Positions 23,755 through 31,477 of a DNA stretch of 34,522 nucleotides are shown here, piece after piece. How positions within the stretch are numbered: the stretch's first letter is position 1; each line of letters opens with the position of its first letter. A program made the position numbers and the translations under genes. The notes under the pieces were generated by a model. The model saw nothing but the letters and a program-made list of their open reading frames with translations. It ran no database searches and was not told where the DNA came from. The stretch comes from Chloroflexi bacterium ADurb.Bin180 (GTDB lineage: Bacteria; Chloroflexota; Anaerolineae; UBA2200): contig MWCV01000025.1 of the NCBI GenBank assembly GCA_002070215.1, positions 1 to 34,522 on the forward strand. The letters run 5' to 3'.

Positions 23755-24408
23755 TTAGAAAAGCCGCCGCAGAAGGAAAATCAAACCCAGCACGACCAGA
23801 AACGCGCCCATGAGCTGCGCCCCGAGACAGACCGACTGGCGCCAGGCGGTCGGGTCCACGACGTCGGGCAGCGCCGAGCGGGTGGGGCGCGCCAGCGTCG
23901 GCGTGGGGCTGGGCTGGGTAAGGGGCGCCGTGGGAAGCATAAAGGTCGGAGTGGCGGCCGGAGTGCCTGTGGCTGTTGGTTCTGGCGTGCGCGTTGGCAC
24001 AGGGGTCTCGGTCGGAGCGGCGTTTGCCACCAGCACTCCGTTGGCAAAGAACTCGCGGTAGTTGCCGGTCCGATCGACCACCCTGAGCCGTATGGAGTAG
24101 GAACCATCAGGAACGATGGTGGTGTCCCAGGTCTCCAGCAGGCCGTCGGCCACAGATGACTCGTGGACGCCGCCAATGCCTGTCCACTGCTGAAGCGGGT
24201 TAGGATAAGGTGCATAGTGCACCTCGTATTTCCAGAACTGTGCATCTACGGCCGAGCCGACGATGGGTACGATGCCCCGGACGACGCTGTTTTCGCCCGG
24301 AGAGGCAATCCTGGACAATGCTTGCTGTGCGGGCAAGGCCGAGACAGTAGTCCAAAGCGATGCCAGGAGCATCGCCAGGAGCAAGGCTGGAATGAAAAGT
24401 CTCTTCAT
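23755..24408 (-). CDS. Secreted, membrane-anchored surface protein with Thr/Pro linker
   Basis: A 217-residue protein. The start at 24408 gives a classical signal peptide (MKRLFIPALLLAMLLASLW, cleaved near SALPAQQ). Residues ~30-130 form a beta-rich Ig-like module with IASPGENSVVRGIVPIVGSA and a fibronectin-type ending DGSYSIRLRVVDRTGNY. Then follow about 60 residues dominated by Thr, Pro and Ala (for example TPVPTRTPEPTATGTP), a typical extended, possibly glycosylated stalk. The end is a single membrane helix (LMGAFLVVLGLIFLLRRLF) with a basic tail. This is a type I, C-terminally anchored layout. A longer frame to 24507 overlaps the promoter. The biological partner is unknown. Confidence 0.75.
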   Translation of the reverse strand: MKRLFIPALLLAMLLASLWTTVSALPAQQALSRIASPGENSVVRGIVPIVGSAVDAQFWKYEVHYAPYPNPLQQWTGIGGVHESSVADGLLETWDTTIVPDGSYSIRLRVVDRTGNYREFFANGVLVANAAPTETPVPTRTPEPTATGTPAATPTFMLPTAPLTQPSPTPTLARPTRSALPDVVDPTAWRQSVCLGAQLMGAFLVVLGLIFLLRRLF

Positions 24409-24431
24409 GCTGGCAGTACTCTCCAGAGCCG

Positions 24432-24455
24432 TCAGGTATGGCTCTCCATACCTGA
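24432..24455. other. Perfect 10-bp hairpin in the leader of the surface protein gene
   Basis: TCAGGTATGG (24432-24441), loop CTCT, CCATACCTGA (24446-24455). It lies between the promoter and the ATG at 24408, so it would be in the 5' untranslated mRNA. There is no T-tract. It could be an operator (as DNA) or an RNA stem controlling translation. Confidence 0.5.
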
Positions 24456-24478
24456 GCGACGTATCTACAACCGCGGTC

Positions 24479-24507
24479 AGTTTAGCACAGAACGAGGGCC
24501 GTGACAA
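24479..24507 (-). promoter_or_regulatory. Promoter of the surface protein gene
   Basis: On the minus strand, TTGTCA (24502-24507), a 17-bp spacer and TAAACT (24479-24484). The predicted leader is about 65 nt and contains the 10-bp hairpin. Confidence 0.5.
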
Positions 24508-24574
24508 AGAAACTGGCTCGATGGACCCCGTGCCTGCGCCGGAGGTTTAGCTCCGCCGATAGATGACGCGAGAG

Positions 24575-25822
24575 CTAGGCTCCTGAATAGCGGCGAACCA
24601 CGATCACCGCGTTCTGCCCGCCAAAGCCAAAGGCGTTGGCCAGCGCCACATCCACGTGCATCTTGCGTGCCACGTTGGGCACATAGTCGAGATCACACTC
24701 TGGGTCCGGGTACTCGAGGTTGATCGTTGGCGGCACGATGCCGTCCCGGATGGCCAGAACTGCGGCCACAGCGGAGATGCTCCCCGCCGCCCCGAGCAAG
24801 TGTCCCAGCATGGATTTGATCGAGCTGATGGCGATGGCCGGTGCGTGGTCACCAAAGGCAAGCTTGCAGGCCTTGGTCTCGGCCACGTCGTTCAAAGGAG
24901 TGCCCGTTCCGTGGGGCACAATGTAGTCGACTCTGGAAGGGGCGATGTCGGCGTCAGCGAGGGCGCGGGAGATGGCCCGGGCGGCCCCTTCGCCAGTGGG
25001 TTCAGGTGCCGCGATGTGGTAGGCGTCCTCCGTCAGAGAGTAGCCGGCTACTTCGGCCAGGATCGGCGCACCGCGCTCGAGGGCATGGGGCAGCGTCTCC
25101 ATCACCAGCATCGCCGCCCCTTCGCCGAGCACCGTGCCGTCGCGCTTGGCATCGAAGGGCCGGCAGGCCTTTTGCGGCTCATCATTGCGTACCGAGAGAG
25201 CGCCGATGCGGCTGAAAGCCCCGATGTCCAGCGCGCTGAGCGCGGACTCAGCACCGCCGGCAAACATGACATCCGTCTCGCCATACTGCAGGCTGCGCAG
25301 GGCGTCACCGATAGCCGCTGTGCCGGTGGCACAGGCCGCTACCGGCGATGTGGTGGGCCCCTTGGCTCCCAGCAGAATGGCCAACTGACAGGCACCTGAA
25401 CTGGGCAGCAGAATCGGGACCATCACCGGATTGATGCGGCGGATTCCCTGATCGTGGAACACGATCGTCTGTTCTTCGATGAGATCCGCCCCGCCAATGG
25501 CCGTGCCCATAGCGACCCCGACGCGGGTGCGGTCTTCTTTGGCCAGGTCGAGTCCCGCCGCGTGGAGCGCCTCGTTCGTAGCAGCGATAGCAAACTGGGT
25601 GAAACGAGCGGTGCGCTTGGCGTCCTTAAAGTCCATGTACTTGACCGGATCGAAATCGGTGACTTCGGCCGCAATCTGGGTAGGCAGGTCAGCGGGATCG
25701 TAGCGCGTGATGCGCCTGACGCCCGACCGGCCGGCAAGCAGGGACTGCCAGGTGGCCTCGACGCCAAGCCCAAGCGGCGTGATGGCTCCCAGACCGGTGA
25801 CTACGACGCGCTTCTTTTCCAT
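24575..25822 (-). CDS. fabF: Beta-ketoacyl-ACP synthase II
   Basis: Condenses malonyl-ACP with acyl-ACP in fatty-acid elongation. The 415 residues are typical. The start reads MEKKRVVVTGLGAITPLG. The catalytic triad is in place: Cys164 in VAACATGTAAIGDAL, His304 in VPHGTGTPLNDVAE and His341 in SIKSMLGHLLGAAG, with the conserved Lys336. The N-terminal DFDPVKYMDFKDAKRTARF and the C-terminal NAFGFGGQNAVIVVRR also fit FabF. AAGGAG lies 8 nt before the ATG. It follows the methyltransferase gene by 60 bp on the same strand. No acpP, fabD or fabG is adjacent, which is unusual for fabF. The gap of ~65 bp after its stop holds only a weak 5-bp stem (24540-24555). Confidence 0.95.
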   Translation of the reverse strand: MEKKRVVVTGLGAITPLGLGVEATWQSLLAGRSGVRRITRYDPADLPTQIAAEVTDFDPVKYMDFKDAKRTARFTQFAIAATNEALHAAGLDLAKEDRTRVGVAMGTAIGGADLIEEQTIVFHDQGIRRINPVMVPILLPSSGACQLAILLGAKGPTTSPVAACATGTAAIGDALRSLQYGETDVMFAGGAESALSALDIGAFSRIGALSVRNDEPQKACRPFDAKRDGTVLGEGAAMLVMETLPHALERGAPILAEVAGYSLTEDAYHIAAPEPTGEGAARAISRALADADIAPSRVDYIVPHGTGTPLNDVAETKACKLAFGDHAPAIAISSIKSMLGHLLGAAGSISAVAAVLAIRDGIVPPTINLEYPDPECDLDYVPNVARKMHVDVALANAFGFGGQNAVIVVRRYSGA

Positions 25823-25844
25823 TTCGTTTCTCCTTCGTTGCCCG

Positions 25845-25861
25845 GGTGTTAGTACAACACC
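25845..25861. other. Small hairpin between the methyltransferase and fabF genes
   Basis: GGTGTT (25845-25850), loop AGTAC, AACACC (25856-25861): a 6-bp stem. It has no T-tract on the transcribed side. It may be a weak processing or pause site between the two co-directional genes. Confidence 0.3.
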
Positions 25862-25882
25862 ACCACGGCGCAGATGGTACCG

Positions 25883-26671
25883 CTAGATTCGCTCGAGAAC
25901 GAGCAGGTGCGACAACCCGAAGGCACGCAGGGGCGTGCTCTCGAGCGCGTAGGTCAGTGTGCGAAGCACCGACGCCAGCCGAGGGCGGCGGTGAGCGACG
26001 TTGTCGTAGCCGGGATAGATCTCGGTGAATACCAGCGGCCGACCGGGCAAGCCGGCGAACAACCGACGCAGCCCGCCAGAGGTGTAGGTCCGCACGTGGG
26101 GGCAAAGGCGATTGCGGAGGGGATCAGGAAGATAGTTCACCAGAGGAATGTTGCCGAAATGGTACTGGCCTCGCCAGTAGAACCCGTGTGTCTCAAACGG
26201 GAACAGGCGATTGGGCACAAAGACAATCACCCGTCCCGCCGGACGCGTCACGCGCAGGGCCTCAGCCAGAGCCGCCCGGTCGTCCTCAACGTGCTCCAGA
26301 ACCTCGTGCAGCAGGACGACGTCAAAGAACGAATCCGGAAAGGGCAGCTTTTCGGCCGGGGCCTGGTAGATGTTAGGCAGCTCTGTGCTGGCCTCGGCGA
26401 CCTTCTCAGCATCGATGTCCACTCCGTAGACCTGATCGCTGAAGGCGCCCATCTTGCGGACATAGGCGCCCAGACCGCAGCCAACGTCAAGGATTCGCTT
26501 GCCGGTCAACTCGGCGTAGTGATGAATGAGGTCGAGGCGCCGATCCTGGCCAAAGCGCCAGACATAGCTGGGATGGCCCAGGGTGATAGCTTTGTCTTTG
26601 CTGTCCATGCTCCGCATGCTCTTGCTGCCGCTGACGTGCAGCCGCATCTTATCGTCAATCCAGTGGATCAT
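25883..26671 (-). CDS. Class I SAM-dependent methyltransferase
   Basis: About 262 residues. Motif I is RILDVGCGLGAYVRKMG, motif II VYGVDIDAEKVAEA, then APAEKLPFPDSFFDVVLLHE (motif IV region) and HVEDDRAALAEALRVTRPAG with GRVIVFVPN (motifs V and VI). This is the Methyltransf_11/25 type acting on small molecules, lipids or quinones. The C-terminal ~90 residues have aromatic patches (HGFYWRGQYHFGNIPLVNYL) and HVRTYTSGGLRRLFAG, common in methyltransferases of envelope or lipid clusters. The start is uncertain: ATG 26671 is used, but a candidate promoter at 26646-26674 would favour ATG 26617 or 26608, still upstream of the fold. None has a good ribosome-binding site. Substrate unknown. Confidence 0.75.
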   Translation of the reverse strand: MIHWIDDKMRLHVSGSKSMRSMDSKDKAITLGHPSYVWRFGQDRRLDLIHHYAELTGKRILDVGCGLGAYVRKMGAFSDQVYGVDIDAEKVAEASTELPNIYQAPAEKLPFPDSFFDVVLLHEVLEHVEDDRAALAEALRVTRPAGRVIVFVPNRLFPFETHGFYWRGQYHFGNIPLVNYLPDPLRNRLCPHVRTYTSGGLRRLFAGLPGRPLVFTEIYPGYDNVAHRRPRLASVLRTLTYALESTPLRAFGLSHLLVLERI

Positions 26672-26674
26672 CAA
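26646..26674 (-). promoter_or_regulatory. Candidate promoter for the methyltransferase-fabF direction
   Basis: On the minus strand, TTGATG (26669-26674), a 17-bp spacer and TAAGAT (26646-26651), each matching consensus at four of six bases. It overlaps the annotated protein start. If used, translation must begin at a downstream ATG. Confidence 0.35.
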
Positions 26675-26682
26675 GCGTGGGT

Positions 26683-26709
26683 TTGGGCTGTGCGGAGAAA
26701 GCGCGTACA
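26683..26709 (+). promoter_or_regulatory. Candidate promoter for trxB
   Basis: TTGGGC (26683-26688), a short 15-bp spacer (16 bp if TTTGGG is the -35) and TACAAT (26704-26709). The start would be near 26716, about 25 nt before the ATG of trxB. Confidence 0.4.
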
Positions 26710-26740
26710 ATAGCCAGGATCAACCCGCAGGGAGCAGCGC

Positions 26741-27682
26741 ATGGAACAGGTGGTGATTCTTGGTTCTGGTCCGGCAGGGTGGACGGCAGCGATCTATGCT
26801 GGCCGTTCCCTGTTGTCGCCGGTGCTGATCACCGGCAACGCGCTGGGCGGGCAGGCAGCCACGACCAGCGAGATAGAGAACTATCCCGGCTTTCCGCAGG
26901 GAATCGGCGGGATGGAGCTGATGCAGTTGATGCAGCAACAGGCCGAGCGGCTGGGAACCAGGGTGTCCTTTGACGAGGTCACGGCCGTCGACCTGAGCCG
27001 ACATCCATTCCTGGTCCAGACTCACGGTGCGTCGTACGAGGCAGCCACGGTGATCATCGCTACTGGTGTTGCGCCGAGGCTGCTCGGGGTGCCGGGAGAA
27101 GCGGAGCTCAAGGGTCGTGGCGTATCCTACTGCGCAACCTGCGACGGCTTTTTCTACAAGGACAAGACCGTGGCGGTAATCGGGGGAGGCGATTCGGCGG
27201 TGGTCGAAGCACTCTACCTCACCCGCTTTGCGACCAGGGTGTACCTGGTTCATCGCCGCCACGAGCTGCGCGCCCAGAAGATCACCCAAGACAGGGCGCT
27301 CCAGAACGACAGGATCAAGCCAGTCTGGGATTCGGTGGTCACCGAGATCAAGGGTTCGGACAAGGTGACCGGCATCGGGCTCAAGAACGTCAAGACGGGT
27401 GCCAAGTCAACGCTGAAAGTCGATGGGGTCTTTTCGTACATTGGCAACCTGCCCAACACCCAGTTATTTCAGGGACAGCTTGAGCTGGACGAAACCGGCT
27501 ACATCAAGACCGACCGGGAGATGCACACCAGCGTTGCCGGGGTTTTCGCCGCGGGGGATGTGCAGGAGCGTACACTCAAACAGGTAGCCACGGCCGTCGG
27601 CAGTGGTGCGATGGCCGCAATGGAGGCTGAAAAGTTCATCGCCGAGCTGGAGGGTCATGCCTATCCGGCACGTCAGGGGTAG
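26741..27682 (+). CDS. trxB: Thioredoxin reductase (NADPH, FAD)
   Basis: Low-molecular-weight thioredoxin reductase of 313 residues. The FAD-binding GSGPAGWTAAIYAGR starts at residue 8, then GGQAATTSEIENYPGFP. The redox-active CATC is at 131-134 (YCATCDGFFY), followed by the NADPH-binding GGGDSAVVEALYL (148-160), HRRHELRAQKI and the C-terminal FAD motif GVFAAGDVQERTLKQVATAV. All key residues are present. GGGAG lies 9 nt before the ATG. It is probably co-transcribed with the DUF1858 gene 46 bp downstream. No thioredoxin gene is in the window. Confidence 0.95.
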   Translation: MEQVVILGSGPAGWTAAIYAGRSLLSPVLITGNALGGQAATTSEIENYPGFPQGIGGMELMQLMQQQAERLGTRVSFDEVTAVDLSRHPFLVQTHGASYEAATVIIATGVAPRLLGVPGEAELKGRGVSYCATCDGFFYKDKTVAVIGGGDSAVVEALYLTRFATRVYLVHRRHELRAQKITQDRALQNDRIKPVWDSVVTEIKGSDKVTGIGLKNVKTGAKSTLKVDGVFSYIGNLPNTQLFQGQLELDETGYIKTDREMHTSVAGVFAAGDVQERTLKQVATAVGSGAMAAMEAEKFIAELEGHAYPARQG

Positions 27683-27728
27683 GCGCGGCTGACCGGTTCT
27701 GGCCTCGTCAATCTGAAAGGGGGAAGCA

Positions 27729-27947
27729 ATGACAATCACGAAGGATATGCCCATTGGAGAGGTGGTGCAGAAACACCCGGAGACCGTTCCCGTGTTCCTG
27801 GCCCACGGATTGATGTGCTTTGGCTGTGCCATCGCGCGCTTTGAGAATGTCGAGCAGGGCGCGCTGGCACATGGCATCAACGTAGACGCGCTGATCAAGG
27901 ACCTGAACGCTGCGGTCCAACCGGCGCCCGAAGCCAAGCCGGCCTGA
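27729..27947 (+). CDS. DUF1858 small protein with a CxxC motif
   Basis: A 72-residue protein with the DUF1858 pattern: MTITKDMPIGEVVQKHPETV, then PVFLAHGLMCFGCAIARFEN with Cys30 and Cys33, and a final helical part (HGINVDALIKDLNAA). The domain also forms the N-terminus of ScdA/RIC-type iron-sulfur repair proteins and occurs beside redox genes. The pair of cysteines could bind a metal or be a thiol redox pair. AGGGGGAAG precedes the ATG. It sits after trxB and before a strong terminator. A role as a TrxB-linked redox protein is inference. Confidence 0.85.
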   Translation: MTITKDMPIGEVVQKHPETVPVFLAHGLMCFGCAIARFENVEQGALAHGINVDALIKDLNAAVQPAPEAKPA

Positions 27948-27970
27948 GTAGGGAATTGGCCAAGAGCAGA

Positions 27971-28003
27971 GGACGGGTCATGGGCTCCATGACTCGTCCT
28001 TTT
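27971..28003 (+). terminator. Intrinsic terminator after trxB-DUF1858
   Basis: GGACGGGTCATGG (27971-27983), loop GCT, CCATGACTCGTCC (27987-27999), then TTTT (28000-28003). It is a 13-bp stem with a single G-U pair and a 3-nt loop, followed by a short T-run: the clearest terminator in the window. Confidence 0.8.
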
Positions 28004-28029
28004 GCTGACAGGCGATAGAGAGGAAGACT

Positions 28030-28812
28030 ATGCCGGTCTACCTGGTTGCTGGGGAGCCGCTCTTTGCCGCCCGGCATCGCTCGGCCAGAGCTGGTGCAGT
28101 TGCTCTGGTGCTGATTCACGGGGCCGGAGGAAGCCATCTCCACTGGGGAGGGGCCGTGCGCGTCCTGCCCAAGGCTGAGGTGTTTGCCCTGGACCTGCCA
28201 GGGCATGGCCGGTCGGGTGGCGCTGGCCTCACGACCGTGGCGCAGTATTCCTCTGCAGTGATGAGCTTCCTGGATGTGATTGGCGTTGAGCAGGCCGTGC
28301 TGGCCGGCCACTCTATGGGTGGGGCTATCGCGCAGACCACCGCACTGGAATTCCCCGACCGGGTTCGAGGCCTGGTGCTGGTCGGTACTGGGTCACGCCT
28401 GCGCGTGCTGCCCAGAATCCTCGAGGGAACGCTCTCGGACTATGCTGCCACGGTGGAGCTCATCTGCCAGTCCGCGTATTCTGAGAATGCTCCGGCGGAG
28501 CTGGTTCGCATGGGGCGGAAGCAGATGCTGCGCGTACCTGCACAGGTGCTGCACGACGATTTCGCTGCTTGCAACGCCTTTGAGATCACGGACCGCCTGG
28601 GCGAGATTCGCTGCCCAACGCTGGTAGTGTGCGGCACGGAAGACCGCCTCACGCCGCCCAAGTACTCGACCTTTCTCGCTGAGCGCATCCCTGGCGCTCA
28701 GCTCGTTCTGGTCGAGGGTGCCGGACATATGGTCATGATCGAAAAGGAGCGGCAGGTCGCAGAGGCAATGTCGAGCTGGCTAACGGAACTCGAGCCGCCT
28801 ACGAAGCAGTAA
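28030..28812 (+). CDS. Alpha/beta-hydrolase fold protein
   Basis: 260 residues, cytoplasmic. Oxyanion-hole segment LIHGAGGSHLHWGG (about 29-41), DLPGHGRSGG (55-64), nucleophile elbow GHSMGG with Ser95, acid Asp205 in VCGTEDRLTPP and catalytic His233 in EGAGHMVMIEK. The triad is complete. The family covers esterases, lipases and C-C hydrolases; the exact substrate cannot be told. AGAGAGGAAG lies just upstream of the ATG. The following MaoC-like gene starts 38 bp downstream on the same strand, so both may act on acyl substrates. Confidence 0.88.
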   Translation: MPVYLVAGEPLFAARHRSARAGAVALVLIHGAGGSHLHWGGAVRVLPKAEVFALDLPGHGRSGGAGLTTVAQYSSAVMSFLDVIGVEQAVLAGHSMGGAIAQTTALEFPDRVRGLVLVGTGSRLRVLPRILEGTLSDYAATVELICQSAYSENAPAELVRMGRKQMLRVPAQVLHDDFAACNAFEITDRLGEIRCPTLVVCGTEDRLTPPKYSTFLAERIPGAQLVLVEGAGHMVMIEKERQVAEAMSSWLTELEPPTKQ

Positions 28813-28850
28813 TCGCGCCAGTGACCTGGAACTGGTGGTGGGAGGGGAGA

Positions 28851-29318
28851 ATGAGCCCGAAAGTGTACCAACCGCAAGGCCTGTTCTTTGAGGACTTTCA
28901 GGTGGGTGACGTGATGCTCACCCCGGGGCGCACTATTACCGAGTCGGACATCGCTCTGTTCTGCGGCCTGGCGGGCGATTACAACGAAGTGCACAGCAAC
29001 ATCGAGTACGCCAGAAACTCGATGTTTGGTCAGCCCATTGCACCAGGAATGCTGGTGCTATCCATTGCTTCTGGTCTGGCCACGAGACTGGCTCTGCTGG
29101 AAGGAACGGTGCAGGCCTTTCTGGGGATGGACTGGAAGTTCAAGAAGCCGACCTTTGCCGGAGATACCATCCACGTCCGCAGCGAGGTGAAGCAGAAGCG
29201 GGAAGTGAAGGCACTGGGCGGCGGCATGCTGCTGCTCGATGTGTCAATCACCAACCAGCGCGATGAGGTGATCCACGAGGGCCGGTGGACTGTCCTGATG
29301 AAAAGCCGGCCGGCGTAG
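28851..29318 (+). CDS. MaoC-like (R)-enoyl-CoA hydratase-type hotdog protein
   Basis: 155 residues of single hotdog-fold MaoC type. The start FFEDFQVGDVMLTPGRTITE and the hydratase motif FCGLAGDYNEVHSN, with Asp43 and His48, are canonical, followed by PIAPGMLVLSIASGL. The C-terminal beta strands carry KFKKPTFAGDTIHVRSEV, as in the family. The ATG at 28851 is chosen because GGGAGGGGAG (28840-28849) lies directly upstream; an in-frame GTG at 28821 is weaker. Likely hydrates 2-enoyl-CoA or a related acyl thioester. It is on the same strand as, and 38 bp after, the alpha/beta hydrolase. Confidence 0.88.
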   Translation: MSPKVYQPQGLFFEDFQVGDVMLTPGRTITESDIALFCGLAGDYNEVHSNIEYARNSMFGQPIAPGMLVLSIASGLATRLALLEGTVQAFLGMDWKFKKPTFAGDTIHVRSEVKQKREVKALGGGMLLLDVSITNQRDEVIHEGRWTVLMKSRPA

Positions 29319-29341
29319 GAGGCAGTCCTACGCGGCCGGCT
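29304..29341. terminator. Long hairpin between convergent genes
   Basis: Arm 29304-29320 pairs with arm 29326-29341 around the loop GGCAG, giving 16 bp with one bulged G. The stop codon of the MaoC-like gene lies in the left arm. No T-run follows. It probably ends transcription of the plus-strand pair, and may also block read-through from the minus-strand operon whose last gene ends at 29421. The remaining ~80 bases up to 29420 hold nothing else that I see. Confidence 0.55.
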
Positions 29342-29420
29342 AGGCCAAACATCACTCGCTGTTGGCGGCTACATCAAGGCCTGGCCCTGAATCGAGGGGC
29401 CGAAAATGGGACGGCCTGAA

Positions 29421-29756
29421 TCAGGCCGGGTTCTTGCCCGCTTCCGGTTCGAGCTCCTGCAGCAGTTCCTTCTTCTTCTTGGCAGCGGCCTTCTTGCCTT
29501 CCTCGATTGCTTCTTTGACACGGGCGGTCTGGCTCTGAACTGCCGTGCGGCCTTCAGCCTGCAGCTCTGCTGCCTTCTTGCGGGCCTCCTCGGAGAGCTC
29601 GACCATCCGGTCCTTGAGTTCAATACTCTTCTCGCGAAGCTGCTCGCGTGTTTCTTCGCCGGGCTGCGGCGCCAGCAGCAGGGCAACGGCAGCGCCTACC
29701 AGGCTGCCAAGCACTACACCGGCCAGAAACTCTAGTCCTCTGCCTTCATCACTCAT
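29421..29756 (-). CDS. YtxH-like small membrane protein with coiled-coil tail
   Basis: 111 residues. One N-terminal membrane helix, EFLAGVVLGSLVGAAVALLL, is followed by APQPGEETREQLREK, the typical YtxH-domain junction (APxxGxExR). The rest is a long, charged Glu/Lys/Ala-rich helix (KAAELQAEGRTAVQSQTARV, then KKAAAKKKKELLQ) likely to be a coiled coil. YtxH-type proteins are general-stress or envelope-associated; their molecular role is unsettled. AGGAGG lies before the ATG. It is the last gene of the cysteine desulfurase-mnmA operon. Confidence 0.85.
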   Translation of the reverse strand: MSDEGRGLEFLAGVVLGSLVGAAVALLLAPQPGEETREQLREKSIELKDRMVELSEEARKKAAELQAEGRTAVQSQTARVKEAIEEGKKAAAKKKKELLQELEPEAGKNPA

Positions 29757-29806
29757 CGGTATATCCTCCTGGAGGCCAGCCTTGCTGGTGTGTTGTGAAA
29801 AACGAC

Positions 29807-30109
29807 CTAGTCACTCTGCGGCGGCTTTTTGAGCGATAGGAGAACCTCGAGAGTGCGGCGAGCTCCGGCAGCAAAGCCGCCAATCCTGACAGCCGGAGTG
29901 ACGATCGTCTCGCTGACGATGGACGTGGTTCCTTTCACCGTGCCAACGGTCTGTCGCAGCGAATCGAGCATCGGTTTGACCTGCTCCTGCAGCAGCCGGG
30001 TGAGGCTGCGAATCTGCAGCAAGAGCACGGTCAGCACCACGCCGAGCACGATCGACTCGAGTGCCAGAACGACGATTGCCAGGTCACGAACCGTATCCAG
30101 TGTCAGCAT
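29807..30109 (-). CDS. Small membrane protein with one N-terminal helix
   Basis: 100 residues. The N-terminal membrane helix is DLAIVVLALESIVLGVVLTV, followed by a helical amphipathic stretch (LLQEQVKPMLDSLRQTVGTV) and a polar tail with a short hydrophobic patch. It resembles DUF948-type small proteins that accompany YtxH proteins, but I am not certain. GGGAG lies 3 nt before the ATG. It sits 18 nt after the 85-residue membrane protein gene and 50 nt before the YtxH gene. Confidence 0.75.
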   Translation of the reverse strand: MLTLDTVRDLAIVVLALESIVLGVVLTVLLLQIRSLTRLLQEQVKPMLDSLRQTVGTVKGTTSIVSETIVTPAVRIGGFAAGARRTLEVLLSLKKPPQSD

Positions 30110-30127
30110 GTTCTCCCTATGGCCATT

Positions 30128-30385
30128 CTACCACAGATGGAGTCGTCTGGCAAGAAGCAAGGCCAGCACGCTGCCGGCGAAAGAGCTCACCAGGCGTATC
30201 TGACCAATGACGATGTCAGGCCAGCCGGCAAGAACCGCCAGCAGTTGAAGGCAGAGAAACCCGATCAGCGAAGCCAGCCAGGAAGTGAGCAGTTCCCGCC
30301 AGCTCTCCCCTACCAGCAGGTGAAAGGCAGCGGCGTAGAGGGTGGACAGGATCAGCCATAAGACTACTGATGGAGACGATAACAT
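30128..30385 (-). CDS. Small three-helix membrane protein, 85 residues
   Basis: Almost entirely hydrophobic. Helices lie at about residues 7-26 (VVLWLILSTLYAAAFHLLVG), 32-54 (LLTSWLASLIGFLCLQLLAV) and 65-83 (VSSFAGSVLALLLARRLHL). No family recognised. The ATG is 3 nt after the mnmA stop, and a GGGAGGG site overlaps the end of mnmA, so it is translated with that gene. Confidence 0.7.
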   Translation of the reverse strand: MLSSPSVVLWLILSTLYAAAFHLLVGESWRELLTSWLASLIGFLCLQLLAVLAGWPDIVIGQIRLVSSFAGSVLALLLARRLHLW

Positions 30386-30388
30386 CGC

Positions 30389-31477
30389 CTAGCCCTCCCG
30401 GGGTCCAGGAGCGAGTATGAGGCCGCCGCCCAGGACGAGGTCATCCTGGTAAAAGACTACCCCCTGCCCCGGCGTGATGGCCGGCTGGGGTGAGTCGAAG
30501 GTGACTCGGGCTGTCTGATTGGGAAGCGCCTCAAGGGTCGCCGGTTGTTCTGCGGCATTGTAGCGTATCTTGGCCTGAATGGCCACAGGACCGGGCGGGG
30601 GGCGCCCGGAAACAAAGCTGACCTGGTGAGCCAGCAGGCTGCGACGGTACAGTGCGCTCTTGGCCCCGACGACTAGAGCGTTCCGAGCGGCGTCAATCTC
30701 CAGCACAAAGCTGGGAGCAGCACCATAGATCCCGAGCCCCTGGCGCTGGCCAACCGTGTAGAAGGCAATTCCCTGGTGCTGGCCAATCACCTTGCCGGCG
30801 ACGTCCAGAATCGGTCCCGGCCGAGCTGTGTCGGGGCGCAAGTGCGCGACGAGCTGCCGATAGTCGGTCCGGGCAAGAAAGCAGGCATCCTGGCTCTCTG
30901 GCCGGTGGGCGCTGGGGAGTCCCAGGTCGTCGGCCATTGCGCGCACTTGTTCTTTGGTCAGGCTGCCCACCGGGAAGCGGGTGCGGCGCAGGTCGTCCTG
31001 GCCCAGGGTGTACAGCACATAGGCCTGATCTTTGTGCCTGTCTCTGGCGCGCAAAAGCCGGTACTCACCCTGCTGGCAATCGATGCGCGCATAGTGCCCC
31101 GTCGCAAACTGGTCCGCCCCGAGTTCCAGCGCCGCATTGAGCAGCGCACCGAACTTGATCTGGCGGTTGCAGGTCAGGCAGGGGTTGGGCGTCCACCCGC
31201 GCTCATAGCTGGCACAGAAAGCGTCGACCACCTGGCTCTTGAACTGCTCGCGCAGGTCTACCACATGCAGCGGGATGCCGAGTCGGTCGCAGACAAGACG
31301 AGCATCATCGGCGGCGGAGACGGGCGGTTCACCGGTGGAGCTCGCCGACCAGACCAGCATAGTCACGCCAAACACGGCCAGTCCTTCGCGCAGCAACAGA
31401 GCGGCAGCGACCGAGCTGTCTACTCCTCCGCTCAACGCCACCGCGACCCGCCGGGGACGAGGACCGACAGAGGACAC
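30389..31477 (-). CDS. mnmA: tRNA-specific 2-thiouridylase MnmA
   Basis: Thiolates U34 of Lys, Glu and Gln tRNAs using sulfur from a cysteine desulfurase. 362 residues. PP-loop SGGVDSS (16-22) binds ATP. Catalytic Cys103 is in TPNPCLTCNRQIKFG, with Cys100 beside it, and the second conserved Cys199 is in RPESQDACFL. FATGHYARI, HKDQAYVLYTL and GQRQGLGIYG also match. The start is GTG, overlapping the cysteine desulfurase stop by one base (TAGTG). The direct fusion into one operon with its likely sulfur donor makes the assignment firm. The C-terminal beta-barrel domain is complete. Confidence 0.95.
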   Translation of the reverse strand: MSSVGPRPRRVAVALSGGVDSSVAAALLLREGLAVFGVTMLVWSASSTGEPPVSAADDARLVCDRLGIPLHVVDLREQFKSQVVDAFCASYERGWTPNPCLTCNRQIKFGALLNAALELGADQFATGHYARIDCQQGEYRLLRARDRHKDQAYVLYTLGQDDLRRTRFPVGSLTKEQVRAMADDLGLPSAHRPESQDACFLARTDYRQLVAHLRPDTARPGPILDVAGKVIGQHQGIAFYTVGQRQGLGIYGAAPSFVLEIDAARNALVVGAKSALYRRSLLAHQVSFVSGRPPPGPVAIQAKIRYNAAEQPATLEALPNQTARVTFDSPQPAITPGQGVVFYQDDLVLGGGLILAPGPREG

